NCBI RefSeq assembly: GCF_003430825.1
Contig: NZ_CP024047.1
Coordinates: forward strand, 1,426,001 to 1,490,000
Reading direction: 5' to 3'
DNA length: 64,000 nucleotides
Origin: Natrarchaeobaculum sulfurireducens
Lineage (GTDB): Archaea; Halobacteriota; Halobacteria; Halobacteriales; Natrialbaceae
Shown one piece after another: positions 26,798-34,797 of the stretch. The number at the start of each line of letters is the position of its first letter. Positions within the stretch are counted from its first letter, which is position 1. Both the position numbers and the translations under genes were made by a program. The notes beneath the pieces are model-generated. The model was not told where the DNA came from. It saw only the letters and a list, made by a program, of their open reading frames with translations, and ran no database searches.

Positions 26798-27837
26798 CAG
26801 AAGTCACCTCGGAGTCGCTTCGCCAGGCCGTAACAGATCGCGAGCACGCCCGCGACGATCAGGAGAACGGCGACGTTCAGGCCGAGGAAGAAGACGACGC
26901 TGGCGGCCCCGTGCGTGACCGGATCGAACGGCAACGCGAGCAGGTACTCCCGGGTCGGCAGCGGCGAGAGGACCGCCGCGAACAGCGTCGAAAGCAGGAC
27001 GACCGCGAAAAACGCGAGCAACGCGAGCGTGATCACAGCCAGCGTCCGTCGCGACGGCACCGGCGTCTCGTCGTGTCCGGCGTCGGCGTCGCCCTCGAGT
27101 TGTTCGTCGGCCCAGTCGGCCCAGTGATGTTTCGCTCGGCTCGCCGAGACGTCGCCGGTGAACATCGTCCGGTTGAACGGGAATCGCTCTTTGACGTTCA
27201 CCATGTAGAGGTGAAAGGCGATTCCCATCAGCATCGTCAGCGCGACGACGACGTGGATGTCCCGGACGATCAACAACAACACGTCGGCGAGGTGTTCGTG
27301 GCCGCCGAGTGCCGCACGGAACTCCGGCGAGACGAACAGCCCGCGATACCACAGCAACAGGCCGGTGACGCTGAGTACCAGTAACTCGACGCCCAGCACC
27401 CAGATCTCGCCCTTCTGGAGCCAGGTGTACTTGTCCGCAGCGGGCTTTTCGCCCCGGCCCAGCAGGTACTTGACATAGCCAATCGCCTCGCTCACGTCCT
27501 GGCGGGTCGGCAGCGCCGCAATCCGTCCCGGCCCGAAGAGGCCGGTCAACGCGACGTACAGCAGATAGTAGGTCGCGACCGTGATGAACACGACGCCAGC
27601 GGCGACGTGGAGAAATACGATGTTGCCGTAGCCGAAGATGGCAAACAGCCAGCCGAGGTGGTCGGCGAACGTCATCGGTAGTCCCGTGAGATAGAGGACG
27701 AAAATACAGAGTGCAATCGTCCCGTGGACGTACACCTGCACGCTCGAGAAGCGCTCGAGCCGTCGCTCTCCGGTGGCGGCCTCGGTCGCGTCGGCTCCGC
27801 CGGGCATCTCGCCGGGTGTGTCGGTGCTTGTCGCCAT
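26797..27837 (-). CDS. formate dehydrogenase cytochrome b subunit (FdnI-like)
   Basis: A 346-residue membrane protein. The first hydrophobic block begins at VQVYVHGTIALCIFVLYLTG, and further helices carry candidate haem ligands: HVAAGVVF, and a pair in RDIHVVVALTMLMGIAFHLYM. It should anchor the complex, bind haem b and pass electrons from formate to menaquinone. Two additional C-terminal helices after about residue 270 are separated by a short acidic cytoplasmic stretch. The ATG at 27837 shares a base with the upstream stop codon; the longer frame to 27936 is an artefact. Confidence 0.85.
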   Translation of the reverse strand: MATSTDTPGEMPGGADATEAATGERRLERFSSVQVYVHGTIALCIFVLYLTGLPMTFADHLGWLFAIFGYGNIVFLHVAAGVVFITVATYYLLYVALTGLFGPGRIAALPTRQDVSEAIGYVKYLLGRGEKPAADKYTWLQKGEIWVLGVELLVLSVTGLLLWYRGLFVSPEFRAALGGHEHLADVLLLIVRDIHVVVALTMLMGIAFHLYMVNVKERFPFNRTMFTGDVSASRAKHHWADWADEQLEGDADAGHDETPVPSRRTLAVITLALLAFFAVVLLSTLFAAVLSPLPTREYLLALPFDPVTHGAASVVFFLGLNVAVLLIVAGVLAICYGLAKRLRGDF

Positions 27838-28160
27838 CACGCCATCACCTCTCGTGCGCTCGCGAGTGCAAACAGCGAGATCAGGCCGGCGACGAAGACG
27901 ATGTAGACGCCGAGGAGCGCCCGTACGGCCAACCACAGCCCCTCGTAGGCGTTGTACGTCATCTCGCCGCCGACGATCGCCACGCTAGTTTCGCGCAAGA
28001 CCGGCGCCTCGGCGAGCGGGACCGAAAGCGACTCGAGCCAGACCAACAGCCCGATGACGATCCCGACCGCGAGGACGCCAGCGATCGCCGAGCGATGCCG
28101 GTAGAGCACGCTCGAGGCGTCGCCGCCGGAGCGCGTCGTCGTCGATTGTTTGGTTGCCAT
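27837..28160 (-). CDS. small two-helix membrane protein of the formate dehydrogenase operon
   Basis: A 107-residue protein with a polar basic N-terminus, one hydrophobic helix at about 24-42 (IAGVLAVGIVIGLLVW) and a second at about 78-100 (LLGVYIVFVAGLISLFALA). The stretch between them is exposed and charged. I know of no named family for it. Its place between the Fe-S subunit and the cytochrome b subunit, with a stop-start overlap to the latter, suggests an accessory subunit that links the two. The ATG at 28160 is chosen over a GTG 9 bases upstream. Confidence 0.7.
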   Translation of the reverse strand: MATKQSTTTRSGGDASSVLYRHRSAIAGVLAVGIVIGLLVWLESLSVPLAEAPVLRETSVAIVGGEMTYNAYEGLWLAVRALLGVYIVFVAGLISLFALASAREVMA

Positions 28161-28202
28161 CGTGATCACCCGTGGCTGCCTCGACAGCCCGCTGTCGCGG
28201 GA

Positions 28203-28757
28203 TTACTCATTGCCGAACACCACCTGCTCGAGGTCGCCGTCGAAGAGGTCGTCGGAGCGGTTCTCGCGGAACTGCTCGGAGAGTTCCGCAGGCGTCCCGA
28301 ACACCAGCGCGTCCGTCGCACACTCGGAGACGCAGGCGGGTTCCTCTCCCTCCTCGAGACGAGGTGCACAGAGCGTACACTTGTCCATGACGCCCGCGTT
28401 GCCCGTGGAGTTCTCCTCGTCGGGGAACTGCGGTGCGCCGAACGGACACGCCCAGGCGCAGTAGCTACAGCCGAGACACGTGTCCTCGTCGACCTGGACC
28501 AGTCCATCGTCGTCGCGCGAGATGGCGTCGGTCGGACAGACGTCTTCGCAGGGGGCCTCCGCACAGTGGAAGCAGGTCATCGGGACGGCGGTTTCGCCGT
28601 CGTCGAATCGGCTGCCTGCTGTGCCCTCGTTGTGGGTAACGACCCCGATTCGGTCGCTCTCTTCGGGGAGCTCCCAGGTTCGCATACAGGCGACTTCGCA
28701 GCCGCCACAGTCGATACACGCCTCGACGTTCGGAATGACTCGTGGTGTGCCGGACAT
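28203..28757 (-). CDS. formate dehydrogenase iron-sulfur subunit
   Basis: A 184-residue four-cluster ferredoxin subunit. Cysteine sets are CIDCGGCEVAC (Cys14, 17, 20, 24), CFHCAEAPCEDVC, CLGCSYCAWAC and CTLCAPRLEEGEEPACVSEC. It is shorter than E. coli FdnH and lacks its C-terminal membrane helix; the adjacent two-helix protein may supply that anchor. It lies 6 bases behind the catalytic subunit gene. It should hand electrons from FdhA to the cytochrome b. Confidence 0.9.
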   Translation of the reverse strand: MSGTPRVIPNVEACIDCGGCEVACMRTWELPEESDRIGVVTHNEGTAGSRFDDGETAVPMTCFHCAEAPCEDVCPTDAISRDDDGLVQVDEDTCLGCSYCAWACPFGAPQFPDEENSTGNAGVMDKCTLCAPRLEEGEEPACVSECATDALVFGTPAELSEQFRENRSDDLFDGDLEQVVFGNE

Positions 28758-28763
28758 GGGTGA

Positions 28764-31694
28764 TCACCTCGTGTAGCCGCGCTGTCGCTGGTAGGATTGC
28801 TGTGCCTCGGGCAGTTCGGGAACGTCAGCGTCAGCAGCCGGCTCGAGCCGGCAGAGGCCGGTCTTCGTCGCCTGCATGTTCGTGACGACGTCGTAGCCGA
28901 CGGAGGTCCCGATGTTCACCGAATCGCCGATCACCAGTGGCTCGGTCCCCTCGGGGTAGCGGTCGGCGTACGATTCACCCTCGAAGATCCCCGCCCAGTG
29001 AAACGGCATGAAGATCTCTTCTTCGTTGACCCGCTCGGTGACCATCGCCTGGACGAGCATCGAGCCCGGTTCGGCGTGGACCCAGACCCAGTCACCCGTC
29101 TCGAGGGCGTGTTCGTTGGCGACCCTGGGGTGCATCTCGGCGTACATCATGGGCGACCGGTTGGCCGTCCCGACGGTGTTTCGCGTCTCGTAGCCGCCGC
29201 CGTGATGTTCGACCTGTCGACCGCTCGTCAGGATCAGCGGGAACTCCTCGGCCAAGTCCCGGAACGCCTCCTGGTGACCACGGTTGTCGAGGTCGAGTCG
29301 GTAGAAGTCCTCCTGTTTCTCGTAGTTCGGATACTCGTCGATCAGATCCGGCCGGGGCGTCTCGACGGGTTCGCGGTGGACCGGCACCTCGTCCGGCTGG
29401 TCCCAGACGGCCGCTCGAGCCCGGCCGCGCCCGGTCGGGGCGTCGGGTTGTGGGTTGTCGAAGGCCTCGAACTCCTCGGGATCGACGTCGTAGCCGTCCT
29501 CGGCGAGTGCGACCGCGGCGTCGTATACCGAGCGGTCCTCGCTGAGGGCGTACTCGATCGGGATCGTCTTCGCGGCAGGCGTCTCCGGATCGGGTAACAC
29601 GGTGGTGTACGCCGGGTACTGCGGGACGCCTTCGACTTCGCCGTCCCACCAGTCGGGCTCGTAGGGGGCACGCAACATCGACTCGCCGTCGGGGGCTTCC
29701 GGCCCCCAGTTCGCCCGGAAGTCGTGGCCACCCTCCTCGGGATGGACGTCGTCCCGGTAGAGGATCGGCGTTCCGGGGTGCTCGTCGTGCCAGCACGGCC
29801 ACGGCAGCCCCCAGAACTCGCCGGCGAGGTCGTGGTCGTCCGTCACCTCCGCCTGTCTCGTCTCCGGATCGAAGACGTGGCTGTTCTCCATGTGGGCTTT
29901 GATCCGCTCCGGTGTCTGCCCGATCAGCCCGATCGAGCGCACCCCGAGGTTGATCTCGCGGAGGACGTCCTCGACCGAGTCGTAGTCGAAGTGCTCACCG
30001 AAGCCAAGGCGGTCTGCGAGGTCCGTCAACAGCTCGAAGTCCTGGCGCGAGTTGTGTCGCGGCGTGACCGCCTGATAACGCCACTGGACCGACCGACTCG
30101 TATCCGTGACGCTCCCCTCGCTCTCGTGGTTCGTCGCCGCCGGCAGCAGGATGATGCCGTCCTCGCGTTCCGGCAGCGCCCCGTGGACCCCTGGGAACGG
30201 GTCGACGCCGATCACGATCTCGACGTTCTCGAGCGCTTCCTTGACCCGCTTCATCTCGCTCAGAGAGTTCAGCGAGTGGCCCCAGACGACGAGGGCTTTC
30301 ACCTGTTCGGGCTGGTACAGTTCGCCTTTGCGCTCGTCGTCGTCGAGTGCGCCCTCGAACCAGCGACTCACCGTCAGCCCGTTTTTCTCCATCAGCTCCT
30401 GGGACTCGAAGCGCTCACGCATCTCGTCGTACGTGATCGAGCCGCTCGTCTGCGGTGACTGGTCCCAGACGTTCGTCCAGTGTTCCCACGCCCCCTGACC
30501 GAGGCCGTAGTAGCCGGGCAGGTTGTGCGAGAGGATGCACATGTCCGTCGCCCCCTGGACGTTGTCGTGCCCGCGGACGGGGTTGTTCCCGCCACCCGGC
30601 TGTCCGGTGTGGCCGAGCGCCAGGTTGAGGATCGCGTACGATCGGATGTTCTGCGTTCCGACGGTGTGCTGGGTCGACCCCATCGACCACTCGACGGAAC
30701 TCACGTCGGCGTCGACCAGCGCCTCGGCGACCTCCTCGAGTGTCTCGACCGGTACCCAGGTGATGTCTTCGACCGTCTCGAGGTCGTAGTCGGCGATGGT
30801 CTCCTTGACTCGTTCCCAGTCGTAAACTCGGGACTCGAGGAAGTCCTCGTCGTGGGCCTCGAGGGTGTAGACGATGTGATACAGGAGGCCGTTGATGAAG
30901 GCGATGTCCGTTCCCGGCCGGAACCGGGCGAAGATGTCGGCGTGGGCGGCCGTTTTCGAGAAACGCGGTTCGGCGACGATGACGGTTCCGCCGTTTCGTT
31001 TTGCCTCCTGTACGTATCGCATCATCACCGGGTGTGCTTCCGCGGGGTTGTGTCCGATGATGAGGTTCGCGTCGGCGTTCGCGACGTCGTTGACCGACTG
31101 TGTCATCGCACCGAAGCCCCACGTCGCGGCCAGACCGGCAACGGTCGTCGAGTGACAGATCCGGGCCTGGTGGTCGACGTTGTTCGTGCCGTAAAACGCC
31201 GCCAGTTTTCGGAACAGGTACGCCTCTTCGGTGGCGATTTTGGCCGATCCCATCCACATCGTGCTGTCGGGGCCGTACTCCTCACGGACGCGCGTCAGTT
31301 CGTCGGCGACCTCGGCCATCGCCTCGTCCCAGTCGAGACGAACCCACTCGCCATCTTCTTTCTTCATCGGCTCTTTCAGCCGACGCTCGGAGTTGACAGT
31401 CTGTGTCAGACTCGCCCCCTTCGAACAGAGCCCGCCCTGATTGATCGGATGGTCTGTCCAGGCCTCCTGGCCGACGAGCGCATCGTTCTCGACGACCATC
31501 TTCAGACCACAGCCGACCGCACAGTGTGAACAGATCGTCTTCACTGACTCCCGTTCGCCTTCGGAGTCGTCGCCAGCCGACTGTGACGGCTGTACCAGTG
31601 ATCGTCCCCCGATCCCCGTTCCGAGGGCAGCGATCCCACCCGCTTTGACGAAGTTTCGACGATCGACGTCGAGTGACTGTGATCCATCAGTCAT
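28764..31694 (-). CDS. fdhA: formate dehydrogenase catalytic subunit (FdnG-like, Cys type)
   Basis: A 976-residue Mo/W-bisMGD oxidoreductase. A Tat signal (DRRNFVKAGG, residues 11-20) predicts an extracytoplasmic enzyme. The FS0 cluster ligands are Cys55, Cys58, Cys62 and Cys90. The motif ARICHSTTVAGLAATWGFGA places Cys180-His181 where E. coli FdnG has selenocysteine-histidine, so this is a cysteine-type formate dehydrogenase. The C-terminal cofactor domain includes FPLILTSGRQVEHHGGG and RVANEHALETGDWVWV. It opens a seven-gene operon. Direction in vivo is most likely formate oxidation to menaquinone. Confidence 0.9.
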   Translation of the reverse strand: MTDGSQSLDVDRRNFVKAGGIAALGTGIGGRSLVQPSQSAGDDSEGERESVKTICSHCAVGCGLKMVVENDALVGQEAWTDHPINQGGLCSKGASLTQTVNSERRLKEPMKKEDGEWVRLDWDEAMAEVADELTRVREEYGPDSTMWMGSAKIATEEAYLFRKLAAFYGTNNVDHQARICHSTTVAGLAATWGFGAMTQSVNDVANADANLIIGHNPAEAHPVMMRYVQEAKRNGGTVIVAEPRFSKTAAHADIFARFRPGTDIAFINGLLYHIVYTLEAHDEDFLESRVYDWERVKETIADYDLETVEDITWVPVETLEEVAEALVDADVSSVEWSMGSTQHTVGTQNIRSYAILNLALGHTGQPGGGNNPVRGHDNVQGATDMCILSHNLPGYYGLGQGAWEHWTNVWDQSPQTSGSITYDEMRERFESQELMEKNGLTVSRWFEGALDDDERKGELYQPEQVKALVVWGHSLNSLSEMKRVKEALENVEIVIGVDPFPGVHGALPEREDGIILLPAATNHESEGSVTDTSRSVQWRYQAVTPRHNSRQDFELLTDLADRLGFGEHFDYDSVEDVLREINLGVRSIGLIGQTPERIKAHMENSHVFDPETRQAEVTDDHDLAGEFWGLPWPCWHDEHPGTPILYRDDVHPEEGGHDFRANWGPEAPDGESMLRAPYEPDWWDGEVEGVPQYPAYTTVLPDPETPAAKTIPIEYALSEDRSVYDAAVALAEDGYDVDPEEFEAFDNPQPDAPTGRGRARAAVWDQPDEVPVHREPVETPRPDLIDEYPNYEKQEDFYRLDLDNRGHQEAFRDLAEEFPLILTSGRQVEHHGGGYETRNTVGTANRSPMMYAEMHPRVANEHALETGDWVWVHAEPGSMLVQAMVTERVNEEEIFMPFHWAGIFEGESYADRYPEGTEPLVIGDSVNIGTSVGYDVVTNMQATKTGLCRLEPAADADVPELPEAQQSYQRQRGYTR

Positions 31695-31787
31695 ACATGA
31701 AAGTTAATCGTTCAGTCCCATGACCTCGCCTCTCCATATTTCAGGTTTTAAGAGGATTAGACCGTTTTTTCAGACATTTGATCTCCT

Positions 31788-31807
31788 CCCACGGCTAACG
31801 CCGTGGG
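31788..31807 (-). repeat. perfect hairpin resembling the right end of an IS200/IS605-IS1341 element
   Basis: CCCACGGC-TAAC-GCCGTGGG is a perfect 8-base stem with a four-base loop. Read on the minus strand it is CCCACGGCGTTAGCCGTGGG followed by AGGAGATC, a pattern I associate with the right ends of haloarchaeal IS1341-type (TnpB) elements. No tnpB frame adjoins it; mobA lies upstream on that strand. It is probably a solo end or relic. As a terminator it is unlikely because no T-tract follows. Confidence 0.45.
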
Positions 31808-31974
31808 CTTTCTCCTGTATTCCGTGTAATCCGCTACCGGGACGACAGCATTACAAAAACAAACTTACTCAACGGTTCCGCCTGTGGTCGCGAGCCGAAG
31901 CGGACCTCCTACCGGATCACGCTGCGAGGCAACCGCCCCGCGGAGAGGCCAGTATACGAGAACAGTTGACTGGC

Positions 31975-32619
31975 TCAGGGCTCGATCGTCACAGCCTCGA
32001 GCGCCCTTGGCGTGTCGATGCTCTCGAACGTCCGCAGGGCGGTCCGGTCGAGTTCATCCTCGTCGACGGTCTCGAGGTCGAGCGAGCCGATCGCCGAGAC
32101 GACGCTCGGTTCCCCATGGATGAGCGCATCGATACAGGCACGGCGCATCGCCTCGGTCCGGTAGACGGCACCCATTGGCTGGACGTGGCCCGCAGCACAT
32201 CGAACGATCGCGCCATCGACACCGCCAGCCAGCCCCGCCAGTCGCTCGAGCAGCGATGGATCGAGAAACGGCGTATCACAGGCAACGACCGCAGTGTATG
32301 CGTGGTCGACGCTTTCGAGTCCGGTCCGGATGCCGGCGACGGGGCCGCGATCGGGAACGGGATCGACGGCGAATCGACACGGCTCGACCCCTTCGAGCGC
32401 CGCCCGAATCGTCGGAACCTGTTCAGCTCGACAGTTGACGACGAGTTCGTCGACGACCGACCAGAGCCGGTCGACAGCCAGCCGGATCATCGGTGTCCCA
32501 GCGAGTCTCGCGACAGCTTTATCGGTCGTCCCGAATCGTCTCGAGTAGCCACCAGCGACGACTAATCCTGCGAGCGGGCTGGAAGACGACACAGTCGCGA
32601 GTCGTTCGGCTCGCAGCAT
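31975..32619 (-). CDS. mobA: molybdenum cofactor guanylyltransferase
   Basis: A 214-residue cytosolic nucleotidyltransferase that adds GMP to molybdopterin to give the MGD form used by the DMSO reductase family. The N-terminal GLVVAGGYSRRFGTTDKAVA holds the GTP-binding loop and lysine; VACDTPFLD is the metal-binding aspartate segment, and GHVQPMGAVYR the substrate loop. It lies 280 bases upstream of the formate dehydrogenase operon on the same strand, which fits supply of cofactor to FdhA and DmsA. The fold also occurs in other nucleotidyltransferases, but this context makes MobA likely. Confidence 0.85.
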   Translation of the reverse strand: MLRAERLATVSSSSPLAGLVVAGGYSRRFGTTDKAVARLAGTPMIRLAVDRLWSVVDELVVNCRAEQVPTIRAALEGVEPCRFAVDPVPDRGPVAGIRTGLESVDHAYTAVVACDTPFLDPSLLERLAGLAGGVDGAIVRCAAGHVQPMGAVYRTEAMRRACIDALIHGEPSVVSAIGSLDLETVDEDELDRTALRTFESIDTPRALEAVTIEP

Positions 32620-32751
32620 AAGTCCTATCGCAACTCCCAGTCGGTGGGGAAGTCGACGGATCGAACCCGTTCAGGGTAGACTGATGATCACCCGAATTTA
32701 CACACGTGACCGTCTAATTCCCGCGTTCTTACCGATTCGCGAGGAAGAAAG

Positions 32752-32758
32752 CTTATAC
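32752..32758 (+). promoter_or_regulatory. TATA box of the 109-residue hypothetical gene
   Basis: CTTATAC is centred 27 bases before the ATG at 32782. The spacing supports a leaderless transcript. Confidence 0.6.
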
Positions 32759-32781
32759 GCCCCTGTTCGACTCATCGAAGT

Positions 32782-33111
32782 ATGGCACGCGACGTTCCGG
32801 TACGCAGCCAACACGCACAGACCGATGACGATCCGCTTCCAAACCTCGTGACGATCGTTGGACGCGGCGTTCCCTCGAAGTTCGAGATCGCCGTCGACGG
32901 CGAACTCGAGATGGTCGGCGACGATCCACTCGCACAGGCCACAGTCGTCACCAGACAGGTCGCGGAGGGAACGATCGACGTCGGCGTCCAGCGCTTCCGT
33001 TTCTCTGGCGAGATGGCCAACGTTCGTCTCGTCGACTGGAACGGAGTGGCCGCACCCGACTCCCCGAGTACACCGACCGTCCACGTCGATTACAACGTCC
33101 CGGACCGATAG
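32782..33111 (+). CDS. conserved haloarchaeal hypothetical protein
   Basis: A 109-residue acidic protein predicted to be mostly beta strand (VTIVGRGVPSKFEIAVDGEL, then EGTIDVGVQRFRFSGE and PTVHVDYNVPD). No cysteines, signal peptide or membrane helix are present. I recognise no family with a known function. It has its own well-placed TATA box and is divergent from mobA. Confidence 0.7.
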   Translation: MARDVPVRSQHAQTDDDPLPNLVTIVGRGVPSKFEIAVDGELEMVGDDPLAQATVVTRQVAEGTIDVGVQRFRFSGEMANVRLVDWNGVAAPDSPSTPTVHVDYNVPDR

Positions 33112-33303
33112 CGTCGTCCGTTCTGGACCGCCGTCTCGACAGGACCATCGTGGGTTCTCCGTGTGATCGGAAAGTCACACGGGACTGCTGGGAGAGAGGC
33201 CATCCGCAGGAAAGCGCTACACAGTCAAGCGGTACGAAACGAAGCAGCACGCGATAAAGCGGTACGTCGCCACCCGGTCTCACCGACGACAGCGGTAGAC
33301 ACT

Positions 33304-33519
33304 CTAGCCGTGTAGCTCCCGTTTCGCCGTATGGTAATCGACCCCGAACTGCAGTCGGTCGTTTCTCGAGAGACCGATCTCGTGTTCCGCCAGTAACTCG
33401 AGCATCTGTTGGACGTCACACTCGTACCACATCGCCAGGAGCCACACGTTCTTCTGTGCGTAATCGTAGTTGCGCTCGAGGACTTGCGGATTCAGCGGAT
33501 CGACGTCGAGCGAACTCAT
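33304..33519 (-). CDS. short conserved hypothetical protein
   Basis: A 71-residue protein with NYDYAQKNVWLLAMWYECDV and QQMLELLAEHEIGLSRNDRL, rich in aromatic residues and predicted helical. It contains one cysteine only. It starts at a clear ATG (33519). No function is recognised; the sequence character (acidic, aromatic, no low complexity) is that of a real gene. Confidence 0.6.
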   Translation of the reverse strand: MSSLDVDPLNPQVLERNYDYAQKNVWLLAMWYECDVQQMLELLAEHEIGLSRNDRLQFGVDYHTAKRELHG

Positions 33520-33732
33520 TTGCCCAATCTACGCTCTCCAGCATTGTAAAGGGAGGCCGTCGTCACGCTTGACTATCTCGCAGGCAACGATAAACCGGTG
33601 ACCGGTCGGTTCCCCTGTCTCTCTCCCACTGAGTGCGAGTCCGAGCGGCTCGAATGGATCGAGACCTGACTCCTTCGTCGCCGTTGAACCGTCGAAATCG
33701 CCAGGCGTTGCCACCGTCGAAACCCCCTTTCG

Positions 33733-34743
33733 ATGGGGGCTCCTACGGGAGCCCTACACGTGCCGAGCGCGACTGTCACCACCGGCGGACGACTGCACGT
33801 CGGCTTTCAGAACCTTTCGCTGGCCCGAAGGCGCATCTACGGCGGAATCGGGATCGGCCTCGAGGAGCCACGCGTCTCCGTCGTTGCCGAACCCGCGAGG
33901 GCAGTCGAGTCTGTTGATCCGCTGGCCAAAACCTACGCGAAGCGTGCCGTCGAGGCGCTCGAGGTTCCCGGCGTCTCGATCACGGTCGACGAGCAACTCC
34001 CTCGACACGTTGGTCTCGGAAGCGGCACCCAGCTCGCGCTGGCAGTGCTCGCAGCGACCGCACGGGTCCATGGACTCGACGCGCCGGTTCGAACGCACGC
34101 ACCGGCGATGGGCCGCGGCGGCCGCAGCGGGATCGGCGTCGCGACGTTCGAGGCCGGCGGCTTCGTCGTCGACGCGGGCCACCCCACGAACCGGTTTACG
34201 ACCGAGCCGCCGGCGGAAGGCGACTGGACGGTTCCGCCGGCCGTCGCCCGTCACGACCTTCCCGACGACTGGCGATTTCTCGTCGTCGTGCCCGAGGCCG
34301 AGCCGGGCCGTTGCGGCGAGAACGAGGACGCGAGCATGCGTGCGGTCGTCGAACGAGCCGATCCCGCAGTCGCCGACGAAATCGCCGGCATCGTCACGCG
34401 AAAACTGCTCCCCGCGGCTGCCGAGGGGCGACTCGAGGCCTTCGGCGAAGCGATCACCGAGATCGGCCGGAAGAACGGAACCTGGTACACCGACGTCCAG
34501 GGTGGCGTCTTTCGGCCGCCCGCAGGCGTTCTCGTCGAGGCGCTCGAGGCCTGTCCCGTCCTTTCCGGCGTCGGCCAGTCGTCGTGGGGACCGGTCGTCT
34601 ACGGCGTCACGAACCGTCGCCATGCCGCGGATGCACGAGTCGCCGCAGTCGACGCGCTCGAGGACCACGACCTCGAGGGCCGGATCATCGTGACGACGGC
34701 CGCGACGAGCGGTGCGACGATCACGGTCGACGGCAAGGAGTGA
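33733..34743 (+). CDS. beta-ribofuranosylaminobenzene 5'-phosphate synthase family protein
   Basis: A 336-residue protein of the GHMP-kinase fold. TTGGRLHVGFQNLSLARRRIYGG and the glycine loop PRHVGLGSGTQLALA (about 90-104), then GRGGRSGIGVATFEAGGFVVD, match beta-RFAP synthase, which condenses 4-hydroxybenzoate or p-aminobenzoate with PRPP in methanopterin synthesis. Haloarchaea are generally held to use folate-type C1 carriers, so the pterin made here is uncertain. The ATG at 33733 gives nine extra residues; a GTG at 33760 would give MPSATVTTGGR, closer to the family start. Confidence 0.8.
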   Translation: MGAPTGALHVPSATVTTGGRLHVGFQNLSLARRRIYGGIGIGLEEPRVSVVAEPARAVESVDPLAKTYAKRAVEALEVPGVSITVDEQLPRHVGLGSGTQLALAVLAATARVHGLDAPVRTHAPAMGRGGRSGIGVATFEAGGFVVDAGHPTNRFTTEPPAEGDWTVPPAVARHDLPDDWRFLVVVPEAEPGRCGENEDASMRAVVERADPAVADEIAGIVTRKLLPAAAEGRLEAFGEAITEIGRKNGTWYTDVQGGVFRPPAGVLVEALEACPVLSGVGQSSWGPVVYGVTNRRHAADARVAAVDALEDHDLEGRIIVTTAATSGATITVDGKE

Positions 34744-34797
34744 ACGGTCGCCGGTCGCTGCCACAACAGGTAAACGGTTGCCACCGAACTGATCGGT

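Noticed and set aside
32645-32690. Minus-strand stretch GGGTTCGATCCGTCGACTTCCCC looking like a tRNA T-arm and acceptor end
   Set aside because: The T-stem does not pair over five bases, and no matching 5' acceptor strand or anticodon arm lies within 150 bases. Treated as chance.
33529-33782. Two minus-strand frames between the 71-residue protein and beta-RFAP synthase
   Set aside because: One begins with GTG and neither shows acidic composition or a promoter; they look like shadows.
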